Shown here: positions 1-12,239 of the stretch, one piece after another
Position numbering within the stretch: the stretch's first letter is position 1
How the letters are laid out: each line of letters starts with the position of its first letter
Assembly: GCA_032988165.1 (NCBI GenBank)
Contig: JANTQF010000013.1
Location: 124,001 to 188,000 of the forward strand
Direction: 5' to 3'
Origin: Emmonsiellopsis sp. PD_33
Taxonomy: Eukaryota; Ascomycota; Eurotiomycetes; Onygenales; Ajellomycetaceae
Length of the DNA: 64,000 nt
Translations under genes and position numbers: made by a program
The notes under the pieces: model-generated
Database searches by the model: none
Told to the model about the DNA's origin: nothing
Seen by the model: the letters and a program-made list of their open reading frames with translations, nothing else

Positions 1-420
1 AACTATAAATTATAATAGTAATAGCATATAATGGTAGCAGCCAACAGTCAACAATGACAGCAACAGTAAATATTCCCAGGTGAAAAGTTTGCTGTTAGCT
101 ATAGATACTAGATTATTCAAAAAAACCCTAGTATATAACTTACAATCAGTGCAAGGCAACAATTAAGTAGAAGCATGCACAGGTAATTAAGTGTGAAAGA
201 AGTAACACTACTTCATCTATAACTCAAACCTTATAATATAAAAGAAGCTAAGTAACTAGCTTCTTATTTATTAAGAAAGATGATTCTGATGTTGAAGTTA
301 TCCCTACATTAAATCATAGCAGGTATAAGATTGAGATTATTAGTCTTTTAAGCAATAATTAGATATCTTGCTGCTTGGGATTTTGCATTTCACTCTGATA
401 GATAATAATAAAAATAATTC

Positions 421-900
421 AAAGTAACATACAGTGCATGCCTGCACCCATAAGATAACTAATAATGATAGTAATAGCAAATAATAGTAACAACTGCTAA
501 TAATAATAGTAATGGCACATAATGATAGTAATAAATAATAAAGATAATCCAAAGCAACATACAGTGCACATCTATGCCTATAAGACAATCAATAATGATA
601 GTAACAGCAAATAATAGCAACAACTACTAATGATGATAGTAATAACATATAATAATAGTAGTAAATAACAAAAATGATCTAATACAACATGTAGCATGCA
701 TCTATATCTGTAAGATGATTAATAATAACAGTAATAACATATAATAGCAGTGACAGATAATAAAGATGATTTAATGTAATATAAGACATATACCTACATC
801 TATAAGACAACTAATAATGATAGTAATAGTAAATAATGATAATAACTGCCAATAATAACAGTAATAACATATAATGATGATAATAGATAATTAATAATGA
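421..900. repeat. 130-bp tandem repeat rich in AAT/GAT/AGT triplets
   Basis: Units start at 421, 551 and 681, exactly 130 bp apart, each opening with a block like AAAGYAACATACAGTGCA followed by AATAATGATAGTAATAGC-type sequence. A shortened unit follows near 771. The unit is built from a degenerate triplet satellite that also fills 1255-1370, 1500-1570 and 1960-2080. No open frame of note. Confidence 0.8.
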
Positions 901-964
901 TAATTATTATTATTAAAAAGTAGGCTCTATTTCTTTCTACAACTCTTTCTACTCCTTTTTAACA

Positions 965-1215
965 GCTCTTTTTCTTACTCTTACTTTATGATATGCTATC
1001 CAGATGGCTCTTTTTCTTACTCTCACTTCATAGCATACTATTTGGGTAGCTCTTTTTCTTGCTTTCACTTCATGACATACTGTTTTTTTCTTACTCTCAC
1101 TTTATGACATACTATCTAGATGGCCCTTTTTCTCATCCTTACTTCATAACATACTGTTCAGACAGCTCTTTTTCTTGCCCTTACTTTATAGCATGCTATC
1201 TGAGCTTTCTGATAT
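965..1215. repeat. 42-bp tandem repeat, about six copies
   Basis: Units of 42 bp begin with GCTCTTTTTCTTACTC and end near CATACTATCTAGATG; one copy is shortened. A single further copy sits near 1405-1450. The reverse-complement array lies in the partner arm at 18106-18375. The length is divisible by three, so an array of 14-residue repeats is possible, but stops occur and I do not call a gene. Confidence 0.8.
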
Positions 1216-2185
1216 CTTTCAAAGTAATATGCAGTGTGTGCCTGCACCTATGAGACAACTAATAATGATAGTAATAGCAAATAATGATAATAATTACTAA
1301 TAATAATAGTAATAGCATATAATGATAGCAATGAATAATTAATAATAATAACTATTATTATTGAAAAGCAGGCTTCATTTCTTTCTACAACTCTTTCTAC
1401 TTCTTTTGAATAACTCTTTTTCTTGCTCTTACTTCATAGCATGCTATCCAAACTTTCTAATATCTTCCAAAGCAATATATAGTATGCATCTGTACTCATG
1501 AGATGACTAATAATGACAACAACAGCAAATAATAATAATAACTGTCAATGATGACAGCAACAGCACATAATGATAATAGAGAATGATTATAGGTTTAGAG
1601 GTGAGATTCTTTTGATTAATATACTTTCATATTCCTGATGAGATATAGAAGTATACTGATCAAAGCAATCTTACTCTATAACCTACTTAGAGCCTTAATG
1701 AGGAAGACTATAAAAGAAAAACTAGATATCTGAATGATTTACTCTCTATTCAAGCTATTAAATGAGTAATCCTACTGATTGATAGAGTACATCCACATTT
1801 TATGAGATATCATCAGATATTATATCCCATCATACCTGTGTTTCACAGTGTGGATGGCTCTAATAAGGTTGATGAGCAATGAGTATGAGCTAATATATAC
1901 CTTAAGAGTCATTATAATATTCTAAAAGAATATATTATGTCTCTCTTCAGAGATATAATGGCAGTAACAGCTAATAATAATAGTAATAGCAAATAATAAC
2001 AGTAAGAGCAAATAATGGTAGCATCAGCCAATAATAATAGATAGCCAACAATGATAATAATAGTAAATAATAGTAGTAAGAGTAAAAAATTGCAGGGTCA
2101 GCTCACTTAAATTTATTACTATAAACTTGCAATCAGGATGATAGCATGGATAATTATGAAGGTAATTAGCTTGTTACAATATGTA

Positions 2186-2453
2186 TGAGAATAAGACTTT
2201 ATGAGAAGGTTATTCAGGAGTTTGTAGCTAGGCATGAGATGTCTATATCAGAAGATATTGCAGGAATGAAAGGTAGGTGTATTAATGATAATAATATTTA
2301 AGCTGAGGATTCCATGGATGTAGGATCCTTGTGATCTATATAACTATCTATGGTGTGTGTGGTGAGGGCTTGCTTATAAGCCCTAGCTCTAAGGCTGATT
2401 TGCAAGCCTTGATCTGAGGCCTAGGGGTAGAGAATCCATGTGGATTTCTTACA
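2186..2453 (-). repeat. Gypsy-1 3' LTR
   Basis: This 268-bp LTR matches 9317-9584 along its whole length with scattered C/T and G/A differences. It starts TGAGAATAAG and ends TTTCTTACA on the plus strand, and is followed on its right by the polypurine tract. Confidence 0.93.
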
Positions 2454-3191
2454 TACCTCTCCCTCTCTAGAATCTTTATCTGCAAAGACTGACCAGGTCT
2501 GCCTCATTGTGAAGAGTCCTTCACTGTGAGGGGAATCACCACAGTGAAACTCACTAAAAACCCTTCATAAAGACATAAAAAAACCTCAGAGAGGGCAAAA
2601 AAATTCATTGTCTTGCAAGAGAAAAAAGTCTTTTCACTCAGTTTCTTTCACCATGGGAGCTTATGAACTACTTTCAGTCAGTTCTCAATGATTCTTTCAC
2701 CACTATAAGGTCTATTCCTTGTGTGGAGGATCCAATGTCAGCTCTAGCATTCACCTTAAACCTTTATAATGATAGGGATCTCCTCATGGAATTCTATTAT
2801 GATCTCAGGCATTCACCCAAAGTCCTCACAATAAAGTGAATTTTGCAGCCCTTCCCCTTCATAGTAGTCATTAGAATAATAGGAAATCACAGAGGCCTTC
2901 TCTCTTCTTCCTGAGAGTAAAGAATCACCTACCTCACTGTCAGCATTCAGAACTGTCCTTCTTTCTATAAGAATCCCCTTCTGCCCCTGTAAATTCAACT
3001 CTTTCAAAACCATTAACTATAATAATCTTCTGTGAATACTTCCAACATCCATAAGAGCCTCTATGTAAGCTATCTGGTCTCTAAGCCTCTAGTTCTAGCT
3101 GATCTTTTCTATTTGTAATAGCATTCTAAACTAATTTCCTTCCTTCACAAGAGTTTCTAATTTCTGCAAAAAAAAAAAAATCAACAATAAA
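2454..3191. other. Non-coding part of gypsy-1 between 3' LTR and the convergent ORF
   Basis: Apart from the polypurine tract next to the LTR I see no gene here. A minus-strand open stretch at 2813-3013 has no recognisable feature. An A13 run near 3168 lies just upstream of the convergent ORF and may belong to its leader. Confidence 0.5.
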
Positions 3192-4043
3192 ATGTCATTC
3201 AACCCAGCCCACAGAGGTCATGGCTGTAGCTGTGGACACAGTGGGCATGGGTGTAGCACCTCTGAATGTGATTACAGAGGAGCTACTACTACTTCTAGTG
3301 TTACTTCTGCTACTACTTAGTTCTCAACTGTGTCACAGGTAGTCCTGCAGAATCTAGCACTAAGTTCTGCTAATCCTCTCTATCCTGTAAGTTGTGCCTG
3401 TGACATCTAATTCACATATATTACTAACACAGCTTGAGCTTCCAACTTAACCAGTAGCACCTGTGAATCCCTACTAGTATAATGATTCTCTACCAACTGT
3501 CCCTATAAATAGAGATATCTTTACAGCCCTCCTCTAATAGAACTCTGAGCTCATGCACATGGATGTGCACATCTGCAACCCCAACCATCATGGGCAGTGA
3601 GTGCCAGGGATGCCTGTAAACCTCATGAATATAGGTAATAATAATAATCAGACTTCCCTTTATGAGCTGAGCTGGGCAGGGGAGCCAGTACTTTACATGC
3701 TAATAGTCAGGGAGATCACAACAGTTACACAGCTGAGCTGACATATATAGCTCTATGAGAGCTACTTGATTATGCATTCTAGGGGGAAGCCTCCATAGCC
3801 CTGTAAAAACTATGTACTGTCAGGGAGAATCCTATCATGGGCAATTTGCATTTCTAGGGGGATTAGGTAGAAGTACAATAACTGCATCCAGCACAATTAT
3901 GTAGGGACTTGCTCCTTTGAGTATGAGCAGTTTTAGGAGTCATTATGAGAGATAGAGGGATAGAATATGGATTTCCCAATGTTTTCTTTCCTTTTGTTGG
4001 CCTCTAAATTGTTTGTGACCTTTCCTTTTTATCAGTAGAATGA
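3192..4043 (+). pseudogene. Convergent ORF of gypsy-1, Gly/Arg-rich N-terminus, function unknown
   Basis: A frame of 283 codons plus stop opens with ATG at 3192 in a good fungal context (AATAAAATG). It runs to TGA at 4041 with no frameshift, broken only by TAG, TAA and TGA codons of the kind seen everywhere here. The first 20 residues read as alternating His/Cys/Gly/Ser (for example HRGHGCSCGHSGHGCS). Since CGC and CGT decay to CAC and TGT, the ancestor probably had an RG/RS-rich tail, as in RNA-binding proteins; that is inference. A Ser/Thr stretch follows, and the rest shows nothing I recognise. It lies on the strand opposite gag-pol, and the two frames end about 20 bp apart, tail to tail. 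It could be a captured gene or an accessory ORF of this family. Confidence 0.6.
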
Positions 4044-4062
4044 GAATGAAATGATTTTATTT

Positions 4063-7000
4063 TCACTTTCTTAACTTACAGACTTTTTCCTTCTAGAGAG
4101 GACTTAGGGATCATTGCAGGCTGGGTCTGCAAGCTATAGTGTGAGTATGCTACAACAACTAGAGATTCCATGGAGCCCTAAGTTTATCTGGATTAGCAGA
4201 GTGAAAGTCTCTTCTCAGTTTTCATAGGTGTCTAATCTCTATAGATAGCTTCTAAGTGAGCTCATTCTTCTTGCCTGAGTAATCTTGCTATTAAACTCTA
4301 TATCAGAGCCTGCAACCCTGTTTCTCTAAGTCTACTATAGCCTTGACCTGATACTCCTTCTCATTCTTCAAGGCCTTGCAAATAGAGTGATGCACCATGG
4401 GATTCTCCTCAGGCCTCTCTCTGTGCTTGCAAAGTAAGGAAATATGGAAGACATTATGTATATCTAACCCAGGGGGGAGCTCCAGCCTGTAGGCCTGGGC
4501 CCCTACCTTTTCCATAATGTAGTAAGGTTCAGTCCACAAGAGGTTCAGCTTTTTACTTGGCCTCTGCATGCTAACATTTTCCAGGCTCAACCAGACTCTA
4601 TCACCTTCCATGAACCACTTCACAGTATGCTTGAAGTTATAGTACTTAGTCTGATATTCCTGAGTCTTTTTTAGAGCTTCATAAGTCTCCTTGCAAATCT
4701 CTCTGATTAGATCTGCATGATTGTGAGTGTCTTAGCATTTAATTGTATATTCCTGTGGATCTAGCAAAGTCATGTGTGGGTGATAACCTGTGAACATAAA
4801 GAAAGAGGACTTACCTGTACTAACATGCCTAGAGTTATTATATGCAAACTCTGCAAGGGCCAACCAAAGCACTCAATCATCCTGATTGTAGTTAATGAAG
4901 CTTTGCAGATACTATTTCAGAATGCTTATTAATCATTCTATCTGATTATTTATTTGTTAGTGGAAAGCTGTACTTAGATCTCATAAGACCTCCAACAGGT
5001 TCATCAGGTCTGTTTAGAATTTGCCTGTGAAGATTGATCCTCTATTAGAGATAATATTTGTGGGAAGCCCATGTAAATGCACTATATTATGAATGAATAA
5101 ATGTGCCATCCCCTTAAATTTCATATTCTTATGGGTGGGAATGAAGTATGCTATCTTGATGAATCTATTCACAATCATTAAGACACTGTCAAAGATATTA
5201 TCATATAGGTTCCTGCTCTCTGATAGGCCTATCAACATGTCCATTCCCAGCTGCTCCCAGGGCTCCTGCAGGATAGATAGAGGTGTAAGCTCTTCATATA
5301 GTTTCATTCTAATCACCTGTGAGCTCTGACAGACTGTGCAGGAATTCACAACCTCCTTAATCAGTTCTTACATATAAGGTTAGTAATACTTCTTTATAAG
5401 TAGCTCATAAGTTCATACATCTGCAAAATGACCTGCTAGAGAGGAGTTATAATGTATCTTGATGAGCTCTACACAGAGTAGCTTATTTACAGGAATATAG
5501 ATCTAGCTGTTTCTTTACAACAGGTCATTTATCTTCCTCTAAAATCTAATCTCTTTGATTTTGAATTCTTTTGCAATCTCTTTCTGAATTTACCTAGTAA
5601 GTTCATCTGCCTGTTGGAGCTCTAGCAGTCTAAGTATCAGACTTTATAAAGATTTATGCTTAGTTTCACCCTGCATTAGACTCTGCATGATGTCTTGCAA
5701 GGTCATCATGTCTTCATCACTGGTATCATCTCTAAGAACCTTCACAATGACTTGAAGAGAATTAATTGACATGGCTGTAGGAACTAATTGTATAGGCCCT
5801 TCCCCTTCCTTCTTCTTTTGCAAGGATTTAGGTAGCTTATCAAATAATTCCTCTATATGATCTACATCCAGTATTTATTAGAGCTTTTCAGCCTCCTCTA
5901 GCTCCTCAGTGTCAGCAGCCTTCACATCTTGAATGTAGTTTGACCACTGTGAGAGTCCATCTGCAGGGTTGTCTGTCCTCTTGATGTGTTTAATTATGAA
6001 CTAGTAACTACTTAGTTTCTGAGCTCAATAAACCTGCCTCTGCAAGAGCTCTTTGGTTGTCATAAATTGATGAAGGCTGTCATGATCTGTTTGCATCAGG
6101 ATTGATGAACTCATCCCTTCCAAATAGTGCTATCAATGCCTGAAGGATTCCACTATTATAAGCAGCTTCTAGTTATAAATTTTATAGTTAATCTCCACAG
6201 GGATCATCTTCTACAAGTAGAAAGTAATAGGCACCCAGTTTCCATTATTCAGCAGCTATGAAAGGATTCTGGAGATTGCATAGATAGAGGCATCTATTTT
6301 AAGGCAGGTTTTCCATAAAGGGTCAAAATGATATAGTAGTACTAAATCTATAAAGGCTCTCTTTATTTCCTCAAAGGTCTTATGGGCCTCCTCATCTAGA
6401 AAGGGCCCATTCAAGAGCTTCCTTGTAAGCTTCTTCTAGCATTACTGCTGGAAGTTCTTCTTCTTGTTACTACTCTTCAGTAGGCTTATAAGAGGAAGTG
6501 TCTTTCTCATGAAAGCCTCTATGAAGTGATAGTAGAAGTTCATAAAGCTCAGAAACACCTGAATGTCATGTATGCTCTAGAGCTCTAGCTAGAATAGAAT
6601 GATCTCAACTTATGAGTCTTTCATCTTAATCTCATCTAGGGTAATAATATATCTGAGGAAGTTGATCTCCTATGAGTAAACATTATACTTCATGAGTTTC
6701 ACATATAACTCAGCCTCTCTTAGTGCTTCTAATATCTTGTGGATATGATCTGAGTACTCTTTTTCATCCTTTAAATAGATAATCACATCATCAAGGTAGA
6801 CAACCACAAATACATCCAAGTAAGTGTGAAGACATTTATTGATATAAGACTGAAAACAGGCTGGAGCATTGGCTAATTTAAATGGTATAACTAAGTACTC
6901 AAATAGTCTTAGTGGTGTTCTAAAGGCAGTTTTCCACTTATCCCCCCTTGCAATTTGCAGGTGATGATAAGTATTGGTGACATCCAACTGTGTGAAGATG

Positions 7001-9282
7001 ATAGCACCTGTGAGCCAGTTGATTACATCCTCAATCAATGGCAGAGGATATCTATTCTTAACTGTCTTGATATTCAGGTTACAAAAATCCACACACATCT
7101 GTAGTCCACCATCCTTCTTCTTTATAAATATAATTGGAGTGCCAGTAGAGGACTGTGAGAGCTAAATAAAGTTACTCTCCATACTATTCTTCAAGTATTC
7201 CTGCAAGGCATCTATTTCCTATTGTAAAAGCTTATAGATTGAACCCCAGAATGGCTGCACTCCTAAGATTAACTCTATAGCTAGATCCTCCTTGTAGTGC
7301 AGTGGCTGTTCTGCAGCCTTAGCAGGGCTAAATGCCTCTATAAGGTCCTTGTATTCCTTTGGAATCTGCAGGGTGATTTCTACCATTATAAGATCAGTCC
7401 CAAGTTTTATTATTATCACATAAATAGGCTTGCCTCCTTTGATAACTTGAAGCTCTGCAGCATTTACTGGTTTGATCATTACTAGAAGATCTGCCAACTC
7501 TTTTTGGAAGTATAAACCCATCCTTTGTGAGGAGATGATAGGGTCATGCCTGTGGATTCAATCCATATCTAAGTTCATCTCTTCACTAATGTCTGTAATA
7601 ATGACTGTCTCTGTGAATCTCTCCCATTTCCCTGAGAGGTCCTGCAGTTTAAAACTGGCCTTTATGAGGCCCAGTATATTAACCTTATTATTTTTGTGGG
7701 CAACTAAGAGTAGGGTGATATCCTGGGATTCTACCTTCCAGCTTATTTGCTCTACAAGTGCTGAGGAGATCATAGTAGCATAGGAGCCACTATCCAACAT
7801 TACTTTCTAGGTTGATGGTGCTGGCATGTTCCTTTAAGGCCTTTCCCTATAAGTATGTAACTATATAGAAGAGACCATAGACTCTGAATCTAGTTACAAG
7901 AAGTTCAGACAGAAGATATCTAAATCATCTTCCTCCTGTGGGCTCATATTATTTTAGATCTTTTTGTTTGAGCATGCTGTGTAAAGGTACCCTAATCTAT
8001 TATAGTTATAGTACAGTTCTTTTTCCTTAGCCTCTTTTTTAGTAGCAGTTTTCATGGGAGTTCTGTCAGCTTGCCCTCCCTGGCTGGCAGGGGTACATGA
8101 GGAGCCTGCTGAGGCCTGATCACTCTATGGATTATTACCTGAATGGGTTCCTGATTTTTCTGTCCTGTGGGATGATTCTGATCCTTGCAAGTTGTTGTTT
8201 ATTCTATTAATAGTTGATCTAGATTCACTAGTTCTACCACCATTGAATCTGTGTGGGGAGTTGCCATTCTGTTTCTGTGGATCTGAGATGGTGGCTCATA
8301 AGTGGTGAATCTATGCCATTAGTTTTTAAATGAGGAGAGGTTTTTCACCCTGTTTGATCAACTCATCCTGTAATACTCTATCTAGGCCTTTAATAAAGAT
8401 TCTCATTCAAGTCTTGCTCCAAGATTCTATCTCATCATCACCTAATTTGTGCCATATAGCTATAAAGTGTTGCATGTACTCATTATCATCCTCTGCAAAG
8501 TTCTTCTTGATGTGAAGGAGGGCTATCCAGGTTCTTTCATTTTGACTCATGAGATCACCAAGCTTTATCTTGAGGTAGAATTGCAAGGTTGTCCAGATTG
8601 ATGATTCAGTAAGTTCATAAATATGAGCTTTTCAGTCCCTAACCTCTATGAAGTGTAAATCAGTTGTTGTGTAGATCAGGGCCTTATAGTTATTCATATT
8701 ACATCATCTAACCTGCCTGTTGATTCCTCCTGCAAATTCCTCAAAGAAGGTAAGAGAGGTAGTTTAGTATAGAGAAGATAGGTTTCATGGCTTGTAGGAG
8801 TTCCATTTTAGGGCACAAGAGTCAGAGGAAGAGGCATTCAAGAAAGAGAATTATAAATGCTTCTAGTCAGTCTGCTAAAGAAGCATCATTGCTTGTAAGA
8901 ACCTTGCTGCTTCAAAATCTCCTTGCAGTGCATAGTTCAGAGTATTACCTGCTGTGAGGGGCTCAGGCCCAGGAGGGGGAGCTGTAGGGAAGGGATTTAG
9001 ATTGCCTTCACCTACAACTAGGAGGGGGGCTCACATGGGAGCTTGAGGGGGTGCCTGAGGATTAGCCTCAGAGATGGGATCCCACATAGAGGTGTCACAG
9101 GGAGAATTAATATCCATATCATCCCTTAGGGGATCCTGAATTAACAGGTCCTTCACTAAGGGGAGAGATTAAGAAGGGGTTTCCTCATATTCTGAGTCCT
9201 CCACAAGGGGTGAAAGCAGAGATGAAGGAGGTGGAGGAAAAGGAGGAGAAGTAATAGAGGTAGTTCTCTTATTTCACAACAT
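4063..9282 (-). pseudogene. Gypsy-1 gag-pol polyprotein
   Basis: One minus-strand frame of about 1,740 codons runs from ATG at 9280-9282 to TGA at 4063-4065, in register throughout. Domains in order: a Pro/Ser-rich N-terminus (9170-9280); gag with a CCHC knuckle at about 7970-8037 in which the first Cys residues now read Tyr; protease with LDSG at 7558-7800; reverse transcriptase at 6500-7165 with an intact YLDD box (VVVYLDDVIIY) near 6780; RNase H at about 5950-6450; integrase at 4650-5480; a GPY/F-like segment (VWLSLENV, then LELPPGLDIHNVFHISLL) at 4303-4623; and a chromodomain-like tail (EYQVKAIVD onward) at 4140-4340. Gag and pol share one frame, so no frameshift is needed. Stops replace Gln, Arg and Trp. 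Dead copy. Confidence 0.92.
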
Positions 9283-9316
9283 AACAGGCTGTTACTGACT
9301 GACTGAGCTTGAATTA

Positions 9317-9584
9317 TAAGAATAAGGCTTTGCAAGAAGGTTATTCAGAAGTTCACAGCTAGATGTGAGATGTCTACATCAAAAGATATTACAGGAATGA
9401 AAGGTAGGTATATCAATGATAATAGTATTCAAGCTGAGGATTCCATGGATGTGGGATCCTTATGATCTATATAACTATCTATGGTGTGTGTAATGAGGGC
9501 TCACTTATGAGCCCTAGCTCTAAGGCTAATTTGCAAGCCTTGGTCTGAGGCCTAGGGGTAGAAAATCCATGTGGATTTCTTACA
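9317..9584 (-). repeat. Gypsy-1 5' LTR
   Basis: 268 bp, collinear with 2186-2453. On the plus strand it starts TAAGAATAAG where the other copy has TGAGAATAAG, a change fitting the decay process. The gag ATG lies 35 bp inside the element. Confidence 0.93.
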
Positions 9585-10101
9585 ACATGTAAGATATACT
9601 AATAAATGAAGATGTGAGGTTATATGAAATCTGAATGTATGAAGTAGATAGAGTAGTTAGTTAATAACTATTTATTTACATAATATAGTAATAATAATTA
9701 TATATATATATATAAAATCTATCAGAGCCTTGCCTTCCAACTCATACTAACACTAAGAAAGAACATACAATAAGATATATATAGAATGTATTGAAGTCTT
9801 TCCTTCCCACACACACTAACATTAAGAAAGAATGTACAATAAGATATGTATGAGACATATTAAGGTTCTCCCTTTATATATAAGATTACTTTAAGGTAAT
9901 ATAGGGACAGTCACCATTACATGCAACATTAGAAGGGTACAAGGCTTACATATAAATCACTTACAGTCTAGAGACTACAGAAGTGATATTATGATTTTCA
10001 TGCTAATTCAGAGTCAGCCTGAAGCTAGCTCAAGTACTTTTAATGTGTGAGCTACATGACTTGATATGTTAAAGTGGAGTGAAAAAAAATTTTTGCTGAT
10101 G
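9585..10101. repeat. Inner part of arm A of inverted repeat 1
   Basis: The segment matches the reverse complement of 16839-17370 and resumes the arm broken by gypsy-1. It contains an (AT)n tract at about 9695-9715, two copies of a roughly 65-bp repeat (9725-9860) and a conserved block ending in GTGGAGTGAAAAAAA then TTGCTGATG, where the match to the partner stops abruptly. It looks LTR-like in texture, but the copies are inverted relative to each other. No gene seen. Confidence 0.85.
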
Positions 10102-11700
10102 TAGGCTTGAATCTTATTGATGGCCTGATGCAATTTATTAGCAGACAATATGCATATTTTGATGTGAGATATTCTCATAGTATGGAGCTGATTAACCTCT
10201 TTAAGAATGTCTTCTCTACCTATATTATAGAGGGTTATAACACATTTAATTGCTTGAAGATTCATGAGCAGGTCTGGCTGCTAAGTACTAATACTTACAA
10301 TATGAAATGATGTAATCATAGTAGTAGCTATAGTAAGAGTAATACTAACTATATGAGAGGAGCTTATAGTAAGTCACTTTATAGACACATTATTATTAGA
10401 GTTATCCTTCTCAGTTTATTTACTAGAGGAGCTATCATTTATTACATCTACTAAGCTATCTATCTGTCTCTATTCTTCATGGAAGCACTGCAGAATCTCT
10501 ATATCTACATAATCAATATATTGACTTCTAATTATACTGATTAAGAGGCATCTAATATTATATAATTTAGTCTGGTTAATACATTTCTTTTTATTTTGTT
10601 CCTACAGGTTGTCCACAACCTCATTAACTTGATCTTTAGTTATATCAGAGGAAAATATAGTAGTATTTCCTTGATGCCATTCTATGATCAAGAAATTAAT
10701 TTCCCAGTTATAAGTTTCTACTCATTAATTATAAAGTTAGATGTAGTGTATATTTTCCACTATGATCTTATCTGCATTTTATTAGCTCTGAACTTGCTTG
10801 GCAGTAGCATTATAATTATTCTTAATAGTATATATCAAATCAAAGTATACTTAGTTCTTCTGAAGATGATATCCTAGTGAATCATAATACTCATAACTCA
10901 GATTCTTTACAGTGAGATATAGATATATAGGTTCATTATAGTTATAAATCTCCATGATATCTCCTATATTATAGTTTGTAATCACCTTTAGCTTCATTCT
11001 ATTAATAGTTATTTCAATCTTGAGCTTTCTTGCTTCCACCTTATCCTTCACTGGCAGTACATTAGATAATAGTCCCTCAAAGTTACATTTATTCTCTAAG
11101 TTAAGACATATCTTAAGAGGTAAGTATTATAGAGTATTATCTATAATTCATAACATCTCTTTTTTGTGCTCCTTATCAGCCTGTTTCTCTAACTACTTTT
11201 GCACTTTGAAAATGCAATAGCTATCATGTAGGTCTTAATTTATAGCTTGCCTGTCCATACTATTAATGACTTTCTTAAGTGTGCTCACAGATTTAATAGA
11301 GATTACTCCTAGAAGTAGAGTGTATTTATATATCTTAGTAATAAACTTCATAACATACTTCTTTACATAACTTATTGTCTTGATATTTTTAATGACTTTA
11401 TTATCTTCAGCCTGCTGAGCTGCTATCTTGCCTTTTCCTTTTATACTAAACTAGTCTATGATCAGAATAGATGTCTTGTGTTGTTTCTTTAGTATATAAG
11501 TAGGAATGAGAGAGTCATCAGATATTATTAACTATGAGTACTTAAAGGATATCATGCTATTAAAGATTCCATAATGTTTACTAGTAGATAGATGGGCAGG
11601 CTGAATGTTCTACATGTAGTCTTCTAAATTACTGTGAAGATATTAGGAGTTAATAAATTGAATAGGCTGATGGAAGTCAGTTGGGAGGTTTATATATCTT
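10102..11700 (-). pseudogene. Decayed gag-like region (gypsy-3 type)
   Basis: Open stretches at 10014-10265 and 10851-11051 and the region between them read on the minus strand as a charged, partly coiled-coil-like protein. It has a Ser/Thr-rich linker (near 10300-10400) and then a segment with repeated Glu/Asn/His residues. The frame runs straight out of the spacer into arm A at 10101, so it is cut by the arm. The style fits a retroelement gag N-terminal part, and it lies on the same strand as the pol at 12240-16830 but on the wrong side of it. I see no zinc knuckle. A different, non-retroelement protein cannot be ruled out. Confidence 0.4.
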
Positions 11701-12239
11701 CTTTATTTAAGTAAAGTGTTATTGGTGAATTTATCATAGTAATAAGTGTAAGAGTAGGTAGACTGAAGAGTTAGAAGGTTTATTGTGATAGATCTTCTAT
11801 ATATATGATAAATACTAGCTTAAAAATATACTCTAATAATAGTATTTATCATGGAAGTTTTATATCCTGTAGTTCAGTATCTATAGTGAGTAGAGTGACT
11901 GAAGCTAATTAGGGCAGTATATTTATAAGTAAGAGCTTGCACATATAAGTAAATAGAGATAAGACTAGTGAAAGATATATAGATGAATAAGATATAACTA
12001 GTGTGAGACAGTATAGTTCTAATAGAGTAATAGACATTTTATAGTAAATAGTGATAGTCTGAGCATAGAGAGCTTTTAATAACAGATAGGGGTACAGAAA
12101 TTTCATGAACATAATCTTATGATCTCTACTTATATAGGGGAAACTAAAAAGTACTTTTAGATTTATTTATAGAGATTTGGGATTTCTAGGCTGTCATCTT
12201 TAGGGATTAGCCTTATTATCATAGAATTAATGGCAAATA
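11701..12239. other. No gene seen; possible LTR/3' region of gypsy-3
   Basis: The stretch is rich in short direct repeats such as GATAGAT and TAGTGAGTAGAGTGACTGAAG variants, with an (AT)n tract near 11800. It lies between the pol C-terminus and the gag-like region, where an LTR would be expected, but I could not find its direct-repeat partner. Confidence 0.3.

Larger units (their letters stand above)
1..2185. repeat. Outer part of left arm (arm A) of inverted repeat 1
   Basis: This segment matches the reverse complement of about 17370-19215. Collinear landmarks are the block around 60-130 (partner near 19080-19150), the 42-bp repeats, the segment 1580-1920 (partner 17590-17880) and the block 2085-2185 (partner 17380-17470). 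The arm continues at 9585 after a gypsy insertion, and begins before the window. It is mostly tandem repeats. A stretch at about 1600-1860 can be read as a broken plus-strand frame without any family I recognise. No gene is called here. Confidence 0.85.
2186..9584 (-). mobile_element. Gypsy-1: complete but decayed chromoviral Ty3/gypsy LTR retrotransposon
   Basis: The element is 7.4 kb with two 268-bp LTRs and lies on the minus strand, so its 5' LTR is at 9317-9584. The terminal dinucleotides are TG and CA on the plus strand at the left LTR; in the right LTR the TG has become TA. A purine-rich tract (AGAGAGGGAGAGG on the minus strand) abuts the left LTR, as expected for a 3' LTR. Flanks are ATATGTA on the left and ACATGTA on the right, a target duplication differing by one C/T. 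Partner arm 16839-19215 keeps the uninterrupted site (about 17355-17390). Order on the minus strand: LTR, gag, protease, RT, RNase H, integrase, chromodomain, a convergent ORF, LTR. Confidence 0.93.
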
